Virus record (IMG/VR): IMGVR_UViG_3300027779_001411
Coordinates: 1 to 29,033 of that record
DNA length: 29,033 nt
DNA from: a virus
Strand: one strand, 5' to 3'
In this document: positions 1-11,000 of the stretch, piece by piece
How the letters are laid out: each line of letters starts with the position of its first letter
Position numbering within the stretch: the stretch's first letter is position 1
Made by a program: the position numbers and the translations under genes
The notes under the pieces: generated by a model
Databases searched by the model: none
Told to the model about the DNA's origin: nothing
The model's input: the letters and a program-made list of their open reading frames with translations, nothing else

Positions 1-353
1 CATGGAGTGCGCTTACAGGTCCATCACAGTATCCTGCTGGAACTGCACCAGTATCCGCACTGTCTAACGCATCAGCCGCAGCACCTGTGGCACAAACACT
101 AGGTGAGCTATCAGCTAATGGGCTTATGGGCACTGGCGTTACTGCCGCAGCTCCAACCTTAGCAGCCGCAGGGGCTACCACTGCAGAGATAGCCGCAGGT
201 GCAGGTGCGTTTGCAGCCCCAGTAGCTACAACAGTTGCATCAACAGTAGCCCCTACAGTAGCAGCAGGTGCAGCCCCAGCAGCATTAATGGCAGGACCCT
301 TTGCTCCACTAGTACTTGGCGGCATGATGCTGGCTGCTAACTCAGGTAAATAA
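1..353 (+). CDS. Ala-rich protein, 3' part only (cut by left edge)
   Basis: The frame is open from the left edge (first complete codon at 3) to TAA at 351-353. A GTG at 87 could start an 88-aa protein, but the uninterrupted upstream reading frame in the same Ala/Pro/Ser-rich style suggests this is the C-terminal part of a longer protein. What is visible is very rich in Ala, Gly, Thr and Val with no charged stretch. It ends in a hydrophobic patch (PFAPLVLGGMMLA) and a short polar tail. It sits directly upstream of a transglycosylase and three giant virion-type proteins, the place where T7-like phages encode the smallest internal virion protein (gp14-like). That role is inferred from position and composition only; I do not recognise a family. 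Confidence 0.6.
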   Translation, partial: WSALTGPSQYPAGTAPVSALSNASAAAPVAQTLGELSANGLMGTGVTAAAPTLAAAGATTAEIAAGAGAFAAPVATTVASTVAPTVAAGAAPAALMAGPFAPLVLGGMMLAANSGK

Positions 354-365
354 GAGGTATTAGAT

Positions 366-1529
366 ATGAGTTGGATAACTCCAGAGTTACTCGATGCTCT
401 CCGTATGGTAGAATCTAGTGGAAATAATAAAGCTGTATCCTCAGCTGGTGCTGTAGGCGAGTACCAATTTATGCCTGAAAATGTACATGATATGGGGTAT
501 GGTGTAGATAAGTTTGACCCCAAGAATCCCGAAGAAGCACGTAAAGCTGCAGCCCAATACTTAAGCGGTATGCAAGAGCATCATGGCTGGACACCTGAGC
601 AAACCTTACAGGCTTACAACTGGGGTCCGGGTAACATGAAGAAGTACCTTTCCAATTCAGGATTAGACACTGATATAACTATGCCTGATGAAACTTCAAA
701 TTATGTAGGTAAGTTTTCCCAGTTTGGGTGGTCTCCTTCTGAAAAAGGAGGAATACAGATTGCACAAGAATCTGTTAAACCAATAGATAATATACCAAGA
801 GTTACAGCTGGACTTCCTAGTTTTTCTTTTGATAAGATTGTTGAAATGTTCAGTGATAAAAACACTGAAGAGACAAAACCTGTATCGGAGATAAAGAAAA
901 TGGCAACACAAGAAGCTCAGGCTTACTTTCAAGATTTTAAGACCTTAGATTCATTACCAAGTATGGACAGTCGTCTGATGGCACCTATGCAACAACTGGT
1001 TGAGGAAAAAGTAATACCTGTAAACAGCTATAGTCCGGGCGTAGATATGAATGAAAACCCTAAACCAATGTATCCACTTGCTGGTGGATTAACTCAAGAA
1101 CCACTTGATACGGGTCCAGCACAGTTTGCTGATATTGAAACATTATTTAATGAACCAAGAACATATGTACCTGCCAGCGGACGTACGGATGCATATAGTT
1201 ATATTGATAATACTATACCACCACATGCCTCTGAGTTTAGTCAGGCTTATGTAGCACCTGCAGGTAGAGAACCAGCGGGAGTAGCTGTTGAACAACCTGC
1301 TTTAACTCTTGCACAACGTGGGGTAAATCCAAACGCTATATACCCATTACAAAATGGTACAGTTGTAGATCAGTCTGGAAAACCTGTCAGGTCTGGTAAC
1401 AATAATGTTATTGGTCTCCCAACACAGAACGCAGCTTACGCAGCCCCTGCTGGTGGTAAAGGCGCTAACGCAACACCTCAGTCAGCTATAGATCAGCTAA
1501 CGGGTATCAAAGGATTTGGAGGTAAGTAA
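366..1529 (+). CDS. Virion-associated lytic transglycosylase (SLT domain) with long disordered tail
   Basis: 387 aa. Residues 1-100 carry a soluble-lytic-transglycosylase/goose-lysozyme-like fold: catalytic Glu16 in VESSG, the AGAVGEYQFMP block (28-37) and AYNWGPGN (83-90). Such domains cleave the glycan strands of peptidoglycan. With no signal peptide and a place in the virion operon, the likely role is to open the cell wall locally during DNA ejection, as the N-terminal domain of T7 gp16 does. Here the domain sits in its own protein instead of on a giant ejection protein. Residues 130-387 are Pro/Ala/Asn-rich and low in complexity, probably flexible. A ribosome site GAGGT lies 7 nt before ATG 366. 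The stop shares one base with the next start (TAATG). Enzyme family is secure; the ejection role is inferred. Confidence 0.85.
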   Translation: MSWITPELLDALRMVESSGNNKAVSSAGAVGEYQFMPENVHDMGYGVDKFDPKNPEEARKAAAQYLSGMQEHHGWTPEQTLQAYNWGPGNMKKYLSNSGLDTDITMPDETSNYVGKFSQFGWSPSEKGGIQIAQESVKPIDNIPRVTAGLPSFSFDKIVEMFSDKNTEETKPVSEIKKMATQEAQAYFQDFKTLDSLPSMDSRLMAPMQQLVEEKVIPVNSYSPGVDMNENPKPMYPLAGGLTQEPLDTGPAQFADIETLFNEPRTYVPASGRTDAYSYIDNTIPPHASEFSQAYVAPAGREPAGVAVEQPALTLAQRGVNPNAIYPLQNGTVVDQSGKPVRSGNNNVIGLPTQNAAYAAPAGGKGANATPQSAIDQLTGIKGFGGK

Positions 1530-3988
1530 TGTTACAAGATTTATTCGATGAACTATGGGGTAATAAAGCAAATGCTAACGCTTCCTTACGAGATAAGCTG
1601 GGACTACCCCCTCAGAAAAGCGTAATGCAAAAGAGTATCGATTCAAGGACAGGTGTTAACTACCCACACTCAGATACAACACGACAAGCTATTCTTAGTG
1701 ATCAGAAAGAGCGGCTACAGCAAGCACGTCAGGCAAAGGGTGTACCTAGTCAGTCATCTATCCCGAAGGCTACAGGACCTCAACAAATGAACCTACCTCT
1801 TGGAGGTGGTCAATCAGGTGCTTCTCAGTTTAAGCCACCATTCCAAGGACCATCTGTGCCACCTTCACCTCAAATGGATCTTGATTTTAATTCGACTAAG
1901 CCATCTGTTAAAGTACCTGTTAATAATAAACTACCTGTACCCACTAACAAACCTAACTGGGTCCCCGGAAGTAGCAGGGGTGCTAATAGTCCAGCAATGA
2001 CTTGGTGGGATAATAACGCTAATGTTAAGACTAAAGCTGTTAACCCTGCAAGTGCAGCAGCCTTAGGTGTTACAGGTTTACTCCACTCGCCTATGCTTGG
2101 TAACCCTGAAGATAATGAAGAGTGGGTTGCATCTCAAGTTGAACGAGGTGTTTATCCTGAGGGATATACCTTATCAACTGTACGTTTAGAAAAAGAATTA
2201 ACTAAAGATGAAGGTTCTGTCTCTGAAGATCTTACCAGTAAGTATGACGCTGCAGTGGGTAAACTTGCTGTGCTGGCAGAAGCTGGTGCAAGTCAAGATG
2301 TTCTTGATTCTGTTCAGAAAGAAATTAATCTTTTAGATTCTCAAATAAAGTCAGCATCAGGTGGTGGTCTTACTTCTAACTCTACTCAACTAGAGAAACG
2401 TAGGCAGGAACTACTTGCTGAAAAGAAAGATATAGATGCTAAAGTTTTAGAACTATCAAAGGGTAATATGTTTACTCAGTTAGGTATTATGGATGCCCCT
2501 AACGCTGAAGATATGAATAAGATACTAGACAATAGCGGAACCTTTGGTGTTAGTGTTCGTCAACAAATGACTAACAACGCACAAGCATTAGCAGACTTAG
2601 ATAAGATACAAGCCATGCGTAAAACAACAGAAGATCTACAGACTAAGGTATCAGAAGATACAGAGGTACAAGATCTCATAGCAGAGATGGAGAAACTAGG
2701 TCCAGAGGATCCCATTGACCCTAACTTAGGGGCTGAAGCGCAGATCAAGATTGAAAAAGTTTCCAAGGTAGTTACTAAAGGTTGGTTTGACGGTGTCGAT
2801 CTTAGTAAGATGATGTCTGCAGCTGGTGACTTCTTAGGTGACATATGGGCTGACCCTGCTGTTAAGAGTGCGTTAACTTACTATGTAGGTTCTCGTCTTA
2901 TGGGTTACTCTGCAAGTGGTTCAGGTATGGCTGCTGGTGAAGTATATGTTAAGGGTGTTGAACAACAGAATAAGATTGATGTGGTTAACGCTAAAGCTGA
3001 CAAGGATGCTGCTATAGCTGCTAAGAAAGCTGCTCAACCTGACATGTCAAAGACTGTTGAAATGTTTGACCGTAACTCTAAGAAAATAGTTAGCGGTAAT
3101 ATGGCACCTAATGGAGACTTTTATCTTCCGGGATCTGACATAGCCTTTAACGCAGCTAAAGCTGGACTTGTCACATATAAGTCTGGACTTAAAGATCATA
3201 GAACCTTTGAAGAAATAGATAACGATATGATTACGTACTCTAACGATGCTGTTGTAGATGCAATTTCACTTCTTGATGAAGAGTCTTTCCCTTATATTGA
3301 CCAAGTAAAACGTTTGTTTAGTGATGGTCAAGCAGTCGACTCTATGGTTCTTCACGCTTCTCGTAGGTTAAAAGAGCAAGGTGTAGACTATGGTACAACT
3401 GCATTTAGGGCAGCACTTTCAGGTACTCTTAAAACTGAAATAGAAAAGATTGCAAAGAATGGCGGTACAGATACTAACGAATCTATGATGAAGGATCTTA
3501 TCGGTGCTGTTGAAGCTAACTGGCTTAAGTCTAATCTATTGAAGCAAGGTGCTGTGCCTAAGTTTGTATTAGGTAAGTACACAGATTGGGGTAAAGACGG
3601 TAAAGGTATGAAGTATGACAGTGACTTTGAGTTATCTTCTGTAGATACTTCAAAGTTGTTTAAAACAGCTTCAGGTATTAACGAAGCTTTTCTTTTGACT
3701 GCTGATGAAAAATATCCAAAGCAGATAGCTAAAAACCATAGCATCATAACTCAAACTAAAACAATACAAAAGTTAGCTATGATCTTTAAGAACGAGGTTA
3801 TGACTAATAAAGCTGCAGCTAAACATTGGCAACAGATTGCAGATAAGACTGATTCAAATGCTTTTAGTTCTTGGCTTCAAAGTTCAAGTATGGATGATGC
3901 TCAAGCCCCTAGTAAGTATAATGGTCTTAATCAAGAATCGATAATGTCTCAAGTAGAAAAACTCTATGACAAGCAGTTTAAAAAATAA
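1529..3988 (+). CDS. Large internal virion (ejection) protein, unknown family
   Basis: 819 aa. The site GGAGGT lies 5 nt before ATG 1529 and is embedded in the end of the transglycosylase gene. Residues about 70-150 are Pro/Gln/Ser-rich and probably disordered. Residues about 230-310 are Lys/Glu/Leu-rich and likely helical or coiled-coil. Around 470-500 is a Gly/Ala/Ser-rich stretch followed by an Ala/Lys helix, and the rest looks globular and mainly helical. I see no catalytic motif and no clear membrane span. Size and position, between a transglycosylase and two proteins above 1200 aa, match T7 gp15 (747 aa), a structural part of the ejection tube. That is an analogy by gene order, not by recognised sequence. 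The gene ends just before a strong ribosome site for the next one, so the four genes are probably translated from one late mRNA. Confidence 0.7.
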   Translation: MLQDLFDELWGNKANANASLRDKLGLPPQKSVMQKSIDSRTGVNYPHSDTTRQAILSDQKERLQQARQAKGVPSQSSIPKATGPQQMNLPLGGGQSGASQFKPPFQGPSVPPSPQMDLDFNSTKPSVKVPVNNKLPVPTNKPNWVPGSSRGANSPAMTWWDNNANVKTKAVNPASAAALGVTGLLHSPMLGNPEDNEEWVASQVERGVYPEGYTLSTVRLEKELTKDEGSVSEDLTSKYDAAVGKLAVLAEAGASQDVLDSVQKEINLLDSQIKSASGGGLTSNSTQLEKRRQELLAEKKDIDAKVLELSKGNMFTQLGIMDAPNAEDMNKILDNSGTFGVSVRQQMTNNAQALADLDKIQAMRKTTEDLQTKVSEDTEVQDLIAEMEKLGPEDPIDPNLGAEAQIKIEKVSKVVTKGWFDGVDLSKMMSAAGDFLGDIWADPAVKSALTYYVGSRLMGYSASGSGMAAGEVYVKGVEQQNKIDVVNAKADKDAAIAAKKAAQPDMSKTVEMFDRNSKKIVSGNMAPNGDFYLPGSDIAFNAAKAGLVTYKSGLKDHRTFEEIDNDMITYSNDAVVDAISLLDEESFPYIDQVKRLFSDGQAVDSMVLHASRRLKEQGVDYGTTAFRAALSGTLKTEIEKIAKNGGTDTNESMMKDLIGAVEANWLKSNLLKQGAVPKFVLGKYTDWGKDGKGMKYDSDFELSSVDTSKLFKTASGINEAFLLTADEKYPKQIAKNHSIITQTKTIQKLAMIFKNEVMTNKAAAKHWQQIADKTDSNAFSSWLQSSSMDDAQAPSKYNGLNQESIMSQVEKLYDKQFKK

Positions 3989-4001
3989 CAGGAGAAACAC
4001 T

Positions 4002-7000
4002 ATGGCAAATGGTCTTGTAGTAGATCTAAGTTCTGCACTCTCACAACAAGAAGAGGCTACTCAAGGCCCTAACCCCGTAGCCCAAGAAGACTTTTATGAC
4101 TACGCTTCCCCACAACAGTATACTATTGGAGACACCTCATGGCGTTTCTTAGATGGTGATACAATTAAAGACTCTGTAACAGGGGAGTCTGTCAGACTAC
4201 GTGGTATTAACACAAGAGAAACTTCTAAGTTTCTTGAGGACTCTAGTTTTAAACAGGGAGAACTTGGTGGTGATGCAGCGACTGCTTACATCTGGGATCT
4301 CGCACAGAAACATGGCTTCACTACTGTTATAAAATCAGGAGAAAAAGGTCATCATGGTAGAGCTATGGGGGATCTTGTGGATAAGGATGGAAACTCTTTT
4401 GTAGATACCCTACTTAGGACAGGTGTTGCCAGCCCTTGGCATTTTTCAGATGACTCTGATGTTTCATTGTCTAGTTGGGGTATTGCAGCTGAAGCTGGAA
4501 AACCAAATGAACCTACGGATTCTTACGAAAATGCAAGGCAAGCAATATATGAGGCAGAGACCGATCAGTATGGCGGCTTACCTATACAGAAGTTAATGGC
4601 ATTTGATGCTGCTGAGTACCAAGCAAACCCAGAATTATATATGGGGATGAAGCAAATAAACAAAGGTGCTGACTATAAGGGTAGGTCTCGTACTCCCTTT
4701 GGTACTGGCTATGACACTGGTTTTGCAACACTATACAAGTCTCTTAACAGGCTTGGAGAAGCTCTTGCAAACAGAGTAGGTGCGGAGGAAACAGAAGCTA
4801 GTTTTGCTGCTGATGCTTCTGTTAATCAAGATTATATTAATGCATTACCTACTGTTAAAATGGATGTTACCGAAATTGATTGGACTTCTTTTGATGAGAT
4901 AACAACAGGTATGTCAGGTATGCTGGGCACATCTCTGCCTTTTATGGGGGCAACAATGTTAGGTATGGTAGCAGCCCCTGCAACTTCGGGGACTTCTTTA
5001 GCCTTACCTGTATCAATGTACACAGGTATGGTTCTTGACACTATGGAAGGTAAGGTTGAAGATAAGAATCTTGGCATAGCGATAGTGGCTGGCGCTGCTA
5101 TGACGTTCTTAGACAGGTTAGGTATCAAGGGTTTTGTATCTCCTTCGATGATGATTACAAAAGAAGGTAGGGATCAAGCCATAAAAGCTATTGCTAAAAG
5201 TAAATCTATTAGTGAGGGTGAAGCATCTAAACTTCTCCTTAACTTCTCTAAGAAAGAGATGTTAACTTACATTGATGACGCTAAAGCTTTTGGAGCTAAT
5301 CAAATACTTAAAGGTAATCTGTTTAGGGAAGGTGTTAAGAGTCTTACTAAATCAACTTTGGGTGAAGGGGCTACGGAAGCACTTCAGGAATTAACAGAGT
5401 ACACTGCTGCTGTTATTGGTTCTGAAAAAGAATGGGACTACGATGAGATAGAGAACCGTATGACTAATGCTATTGTTGCAGGTGGTCTTATGGGTGCTGG
5501 TTTTGCTACGCCCGGAGTTGCAGTTCAAGTAGGTGATTGGAAATCTATTGTAGATTTTGAAGGGGTTGATGATGGTAGGTTTGATAATATTAACACTAAG
5601 TACCGTAAGGAAGAAGAGTCTGAGTTTGGATACGTAAGATCTGTAGAAGAAGTTTCTGAGAAAGTACGTGCGGAGTATGACAAAAACTATACTGATAACA
5701 AAGGTGTCAAAGGTGATGACCATATAAATGACCTTGCGGATAAGCATAAACTTCCCGGAACTACAATTGAGCACATTAAAGCTTTTATACACAATCCTTT
5801 AGTAGCAGTAAGAGCAGCTGTTCGTGATACGTTTGCAGAAGCAATGGGTAAATCTAAAACTGTTTCTCAGATTCAAGATATCATGGGATCTGTTCGTAAT
5901 AAAGTTTATAGTGGTGCTGGTTATATTCAACAACAACAACTTATGATGGCTGAGTATAGAAAATATATTGGTGAAACAGAAACAGTTGAAGCATCTTTTG
6001 ATGTACCTAAAGGTATGAGTTCTAAAGGTCGTACTGATTATGTTAGCACTATTATGTATAAGTTTTACAGAGAGGTTGTGGAACCAGCTACTAAAGCTAA
6101 CTCTAGTTGGGATTGGAGTAAGGCATCACCTGATGTTTTAGCTAGAAAGGATGCTATCATTAAGCTTGATAGCGGTATCCGTAAAAATGCTGAGGCTTTA
6201 CGTAATGGTAATAACAAAGCTAAGAAGTACACTGGTGAAGAACCTATCAAATTTCTACCTGATTGGGGTTACAGGCATAAAGGTTTTAGAAAAGAATACA
6301 TTGCTAGTCATAAGGATTTATTTATAAACACCTTGACATCTTCTTATGGAATGTCACATGCTGATGCAACTGAATTAACTAATGCTATTATTAATGAAAA
6401 TCAAGTATCTACTCTTGGCGATGCATTTGATATGACAAGGGGTGGTGTGTCTCCTTCTTCACAGAAAAGACGTACGATGCACATATCAGATAGGCCTGAG
6501 TTTGATCAGTTCTTAGAGCAGAATATATTTAAGAACATGGATGATGCTTCAAGAGAGTCTGCAAGGTTTCAAGTTCACCGTAAGTTTGTTGGAAAGGATT
6601 CCATATATATTAATAGGATGCTAGCTAACGTTCGCAAAGATCTTGATAAAACAATGAAGCCTGAGGATGCTAACAGACTTTTATATAAGATTGCATACAA
6701 GCTTCGTAACATGTTGAATGCCGAGTCTGGTAACTATAATCGTATAGAGAATGAATCTATAAAGCAAGGTCAGAAATACCTTACGCTTGTAGCAACTCTT
6801 CAGGGTTTATCTAACGCTGCGTTCTCCTCTATGCCAGAGATGGCTATGCTACCACTAGGTGTATCTCGAGATGTTCTTGTCAAGAATGCAGCCACACAGG
6901 GTTATTTGTTTGGTGAGGCTGTTGGTTCATGGATACGTAACAACGCTGTTATGTTAAGGATTGCACAACCTCGAGAAGACCCTACAACTTATCTTGACAG

Positions 7001-8027
7001 AAAGATAGCTGAGGTTAGATCTAAAGGTGAAGCGGATCCACGTTACATTTTCTATACAAACATGAAACAATTGTTAAGAGAGACTGGGTTTAAAGCACAA
7101 GAAACAGGTGCCGCAACTACCACAGGTGTTCAAGAAACTAATGAGATGACTAAAGGTCTCACTGATGCATACTTTAAGGCTAACTTTTTACATGACCAGC
7201 AAGACATGCACCGTATGGTGAGGCTTTCATTATTCAATGATTTCCTTATTGAAAAGCTAGACTTAATTGAGTCTAAGAAAGGTGAAGAAGATACTGTTGG
7301 TGTGTCCGAAGCTAAGCACATGTTAAGGGAGCTAGGAATATCCTTGCACACTATAGCGCCTATTGCTAATATGTTAAAGGAAGGTAAGGAGTTATCAGCA
7401 AATGATGCTTCAAAGTATAAGCGTGAGTTTCTTAACGGAGCTGCTAACTTTGTTAACCAAGCTGTACCTTTACCAAACGCATTCAACAGACCACTGTTCT
7501 ATAGTGACCCACGTTTTGCATTACTTACTCAGTTTAATGGTTTCACTTCTACATTTACAGCTAACCAGTTGCCGATGTTATGGGATCAACTTAAAGGTAA
7601 AGGAAGTAAAGGTTTAACGTATGGTACTTTTGCAACTATGGGAAGTATGCTTGCTCTTGCATTTATATCTCAAGGAATTAAAGATGAACTTAAGTATGGG
7701 GAGACTTCACCGTACTTAACTGATAACCAAAAGATACAACGAGCTATCTATTCAAGCGGGTTATTAGGAACTACAGAGCGTGTAATTGGGAGTAACTTTA
7801 TCTTTCCTCTATACGGAAATAGCAGCTACGGTCCGGGAGAGTTTGTATGGGATAACATTGCAGGTGAAGCAGCTGCCACAGGTACAGTTGGTCGTGTCTA
7901 TGGTATGCTAGACTCAGCAATACAGAGTGACGGTGACAAGTTTATGAAGAACTTCTATGGAAGTTTACCATTTCTTGCACCTTACAAGCATAGGCTTATG
8001 CAATATCAGTGGGGAAAAGAGGAGTAG
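4002..8027 (+). CDS. Giant internal virion protein with N-terminal staphylococcal-nuclease (TNase) domain
   Basis: 1341 aa from ATG 4002, chosen because AGGAG lies 7 nt upstream; an in-frame ATG at 3966 lies inside the previous gene and lacks such a site. Residues about 38-148 match the thermonuclease fold: the DGDT block (D51, D53, T54), RLRGINTRET with R65 and E73, then KGHHGR with R120. By alignment these are D19/D21/T22, R35, E43 and R87 of staphylococcal nuclease; D40 is replaced by N70. The family is Ca2+-dependent and cuts DNA and RNA. Gly/Ala/Met-rich hydrophobic stretches follow at about 305-345, 358-370 and 489-510, with another near the C terminus; these could insert into membrane. 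The middle and C-terminal thousand residues are not recognised. Size and place match T7 gp16, the core ejection protein. The fold assignment is good; activity and an in-virion role are inferred. Confidence 0.8.
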   Translation: MANGLVVDLSSALSQQEEATQGPNPVAQEDFYDYASPQQYTIGDTSWRFLDGDTIKDSVTGESVRLRGINTRETSKFLEDSSFKQGELGGDAATAYIWDLAQKHGFTTVIKSGEKGHHGRAMGDLVDKDGNSFVDTLLRTGVASPWHFSDDSDVSLSSWGIAAEAGKPNEPTDSYENARQAIYEAETDQYGGLPIQKLMAFDAAEYQANPELYMGMKQINKGADYKGRSRTPFGTGYDTGFATLYKSLNRLGEALANRVGAEETEASFAADASVNQDYINALPTVKMDVTEIDWTSFDEITTGMSGMLGTSLPFMGATMLGMVAAPATSGTSLALPVSMYTGMVLDTMEGKVEDKNLGIAIVAGAAMTFLDRLGIKGFVSPSMMITKEGRDQAIKAIAKSKSISEGEASKLLLNFSKKEMLTYIDDAKAFGANQILKGNLFREGVKSLTKSTLGEGATEALQELTEYTAAVIGSEKEWDYDEIENRMTNAIVAGGLMGAGFATPGVAVQVGDWKSIVDFEGVDDGRFDNINTKYRKEEESEFGYVRSVEEVSEKVRAEYDKNYTDNKGVKGDDHINDLADKHKLPGTTIEHIKAFIHNPLVAVRAAVRDTFAEAMGKSKTVSQIQDIMGSVRNKVYSGAGYIQQQQLMMAEYRKYIGETETVEASFDVPKGMSSKGRTDYVSTIMYKFYREVVEPATKANSSWDWSKASPDVLARKDAIIKLDSGIRKNAEALRNGNNKAKKYTGEEPIKFLPDWGYRHKGFRKEYIASHKDLFINTLTSSYGMSHADATELTNAIINENQVSTLGDAFDMTRGGVSPSSQKRRTMHISDRPEFDQFLEQNIFKNMDDASRESARFQVHRKFVGKDSIYINRMLANVRKDLDKTMKPEDANRLLYKIAYKLRNMLNAESGNYNRIENESIKQGQKYLTLVATLQGLSNAAFSSMPEMAMLPLGVSRDVLVKNAATQGYLFGEAVGSWIRNNAVMLRIAQPREDPTTYLDRKIAEVRSKGEADPRYIFYTNMKQLLRETGFKAQETGAATTTGVQETNEMTKGLTDAYFKANFLHDQQDMHRMVRLSLFNDFLIEKLDLIESKKGEEDTVGVSEAKHMLRELGISLHTIAPIANMLKEGKELSANDASKYKREFLNGAANFVNQAVPLPNAFNRPLFYSDPRFALLTQFNGFTSTFTANQLPMLWDQLKGKGSKGLTYGTFATMGSMLALAFISQGIKDELKYGETSPYLTDNQKIQRAIYSSGLLGTTERVIGSNFIFPLYGNSSYGPGEFVWDNIAGEAAATGTVGRVYGMLDSAIQSDGDKFMKNFYGSLPFLAPYKHRLMQYQWGKEE

Positions 8028-8030
8028 CCG

Positions 8031-11000
8031 ATGGCTAAATTTACACAAGCAATTAGTAACACTGCTGAAAAGGGAGTTGCGTTGTCTGACAACGTATCCC
8101 TTAAAGCAAAGATTAGGAACCAGTTAAGTTTAGCTAATGAAGGTGATAGCGTCATTGACGATAACGTTATTAATGACCAAGAGCAACCAGCTACACCAGA
8201 TGGTAGTAGATTTTATAACACGCAGTTGACTGAAGCTATGCCTTACACTAAAGGTATAGTGATGGAACCTGAGAAGGTTACCGAATCTGAAGCTTTGGAA
8301 CTTGAGTCTCGTCAGAGAGATTTAGAAGCTGATCAGTCTTTGCAGCAGCTACATGGGACCAGCCTTGGTGATTATAGTCCTGACGATATCACTAAGATTG
8401 CTGGACCTATCGCAGCACCTTTCATTATAAACTCTATTAAGAGACTTCAAGAGACAGACTCTTTGTTCATACCTCTTGATGAAGCTAGGAAAATGAAGTC
8501 TGTCAAAGGTATGTTAGGTCTTAGGTCTGAACCTGAACCTGAAACTGGGGTTTCTGATCCATCTACAATATATGAACCAGCAGATGATAAGACTTGGGTA
8601 GACAAGGATAATACAATACCTTTAACTTCAGCCGAACTATTTGGCCACATGAATGGAGTTAGGTTTTCATTTGACTCTAGAGTTATGGAAGTTCTACCAG
8701 ATTTACAGGTATTATCTTTAACACTTATGGAATCTGTGCTTAGTAAGCAAACAGAACAAGAGTCTATGATTTCTCAGGAAATGATTGACAACTTTTCTAG
8801 AGATGAGATTAAAGACATAGTAGGTCTTACTTCTGAAGAAACATCTTCTGGTATTTCAGAAGAACAGATAGGGCGTACTCTTTCAGAAGAGTGGCTTAAA
8901 TTCCAACAAGTTCAGGAACTAGGGATGGACACTGTACCTGACGCTCATCTTGATCCACAAAACGAGATGACCAAGGAGGCTTATGAGAAGCTTGGCTTAT
9001 GGGCTAAACAACTTTATTCCTTAGGTAATCCAATTATGTATCAAGCTGTTCAAGTTAAAACTGGTAATGGTAGAACCCGTGGGGACTACCTTGTTACACC
9101 TCTTGGTCGTAGGATTTTAGGGGAAAACAAGAGACAGCTCATGCCACCTAAAGTGAGGTCTAGGCCTCAAGTAAGTGACAAACCTCAGGTAACAAACCAG
9201 TATTCAAATGTTAAAGAGAAAACTGGTAATCATTACGAAGACCCTAAACAAAGTGCACAGGATAAAAGAAAACCAAAATCACCTGAAGCACAGATTAGGG
9301 TTAACACATCTAAGGTTCGTCATGTTATCACACCAGTACGGTTTAAGTCTGGTATGCTGTTAAGTCTTATGGGTTTAGCTGCCGCTGCAGATAGAAAGAT
9401 AGTCAACGGTATGTTGGTTGTTGTAGGTAACGCTGCTGAGATTCTTGGTATAGGTCAAAAGACTGCAGATAGTATTAGCAATATGTCGCGGGATGCTTTG
9501 TATCGTGTTGATAGTATGTTAGTTGAACTGTCAACTTTTAAAAACCTAAACCACCCTAAGGTTGCACAGTTGAACCGTAAGATTGAAATCTTAAGGGCTT
9601 TTGCTGCTGAGTCTTCTACCGATGAATTTAAGATTAGAATGTACGATTTTAGATCAGGTCAGGTTCTTACGATGTTGCAAGATATTGCAGAGTTTAAGGA
9701 TGATCCTATTAGTTTTGCTAACTATATTCAAAAGGGAACATCTCGTCTTGGGTACAGCCCACAGTCAATGAACATGCAAACACATAAACTTGCACGACAA
9801 TTATATGGCAGTGGAAATTCATATCAAATAAAGCCCGGAAGTAATTCCAATGCTGAGTTTGCCATGCTTGTAACTTGGGGTGCACATTTCTTTGAAGAGT
9901 CTAATGTTGTACCTGAGCAGATGATGGCTAACATGCGAAAGCGTATTGCTATGAAAGATGACAAGCTTATGTCTATTGCAAGTGTTGGTAAAAAACTTAA
10001 AGAGATCCTTAATAATTATGATTCGGACTCAACCAGTAATGCTATCCTTGCGATGCAGCAAGTGGAGAATCAAATTCAAGGTGTAGGTAATGTTCTTAAA
10101 ACAAAAGCTGAGTTCAATGCTGACAGTGAAGTTGTTCGTTTTATGGATGAAATATTTGAACATCCTAATGAGGCTATTAACTTAGTTGAAGAAGCTATCG
10201 AGCTTGGCAGGTATATGGATACAGTTGAACGTGGCGGTAGCTTCTCTTCGTCTATGCGCCCTGTTGAAGTTGACGGAATCACTAATGGCCTTGCAAGTAT
10301 GGGTGCTCAGTTGGGTATTGGAGAGATGATGTATCGTGTTGGAGTATTACGTGAGAACCCAACTAAAGTTCTTGCAGAGTACGAGGGGGTTGAGGGTAAC
10401 TTACGTGAAGTCCTTTCAAAGAATATGCGCAGCACGTTACCTGATGTTCTTAATAGTATACAGTTTAGGGAGAAGTTTAAAGGTCTTGATATTGAGTACT
10501 TACCTGAGCTTGAGAACATACTTGCATTAGCTTTTAACAATACTGATGACTTCTTAAAATACCCTTTGATGACTTTACCTTATGGTCAAGCGATCAAGAG
10601 TATGATCTCTATGATGATGGATGTGGTTACCAAGGACCCTTCGCTTACTGAGATTGCTTCTAGAAGGAAAGGGGGTGTGCCAGAGTTGTCTCAAATTCTT
10701 CATTTTATTCTTGAAAAGAATCTTATGGAAACTTTGAACCCAGAGATGATTGCTTTTACCCATAGAGTTAAACAGCTAACCGAGTTAGGTATGTTAGTTG
10801 ATGAACCTATACGCTACAAAAAAGCAACAGGTATCTACACTTCAATCAACACAGTAGATTATGTACCACGAAAAGGTGCACCTGTTATCTCTGAAATAAA
10901 AGAGAAGTATGTTAAACCTAAAGGCGATTACGTGTATGGGGACCCTAGTAAAGAGTACCCATCTGTTCTTGGAAGCACTCGTCTTACAAGGAATAAGTAT

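Noticed and set aside
3966-4001. Upstream ATG for the 1341-aa virion protein
   Set aside because: It lies inside the preceding gene with no ribosome site; ATG 4002 has AGGAG 7 nt upstream.
5391-5792. 133-aa open frame on the - strand inside the giant virion gene
   Set aside because: Composition looks like reverse-frame noise (Ile/Asn/Phe-rich); the + strand gene is continuous and supported.
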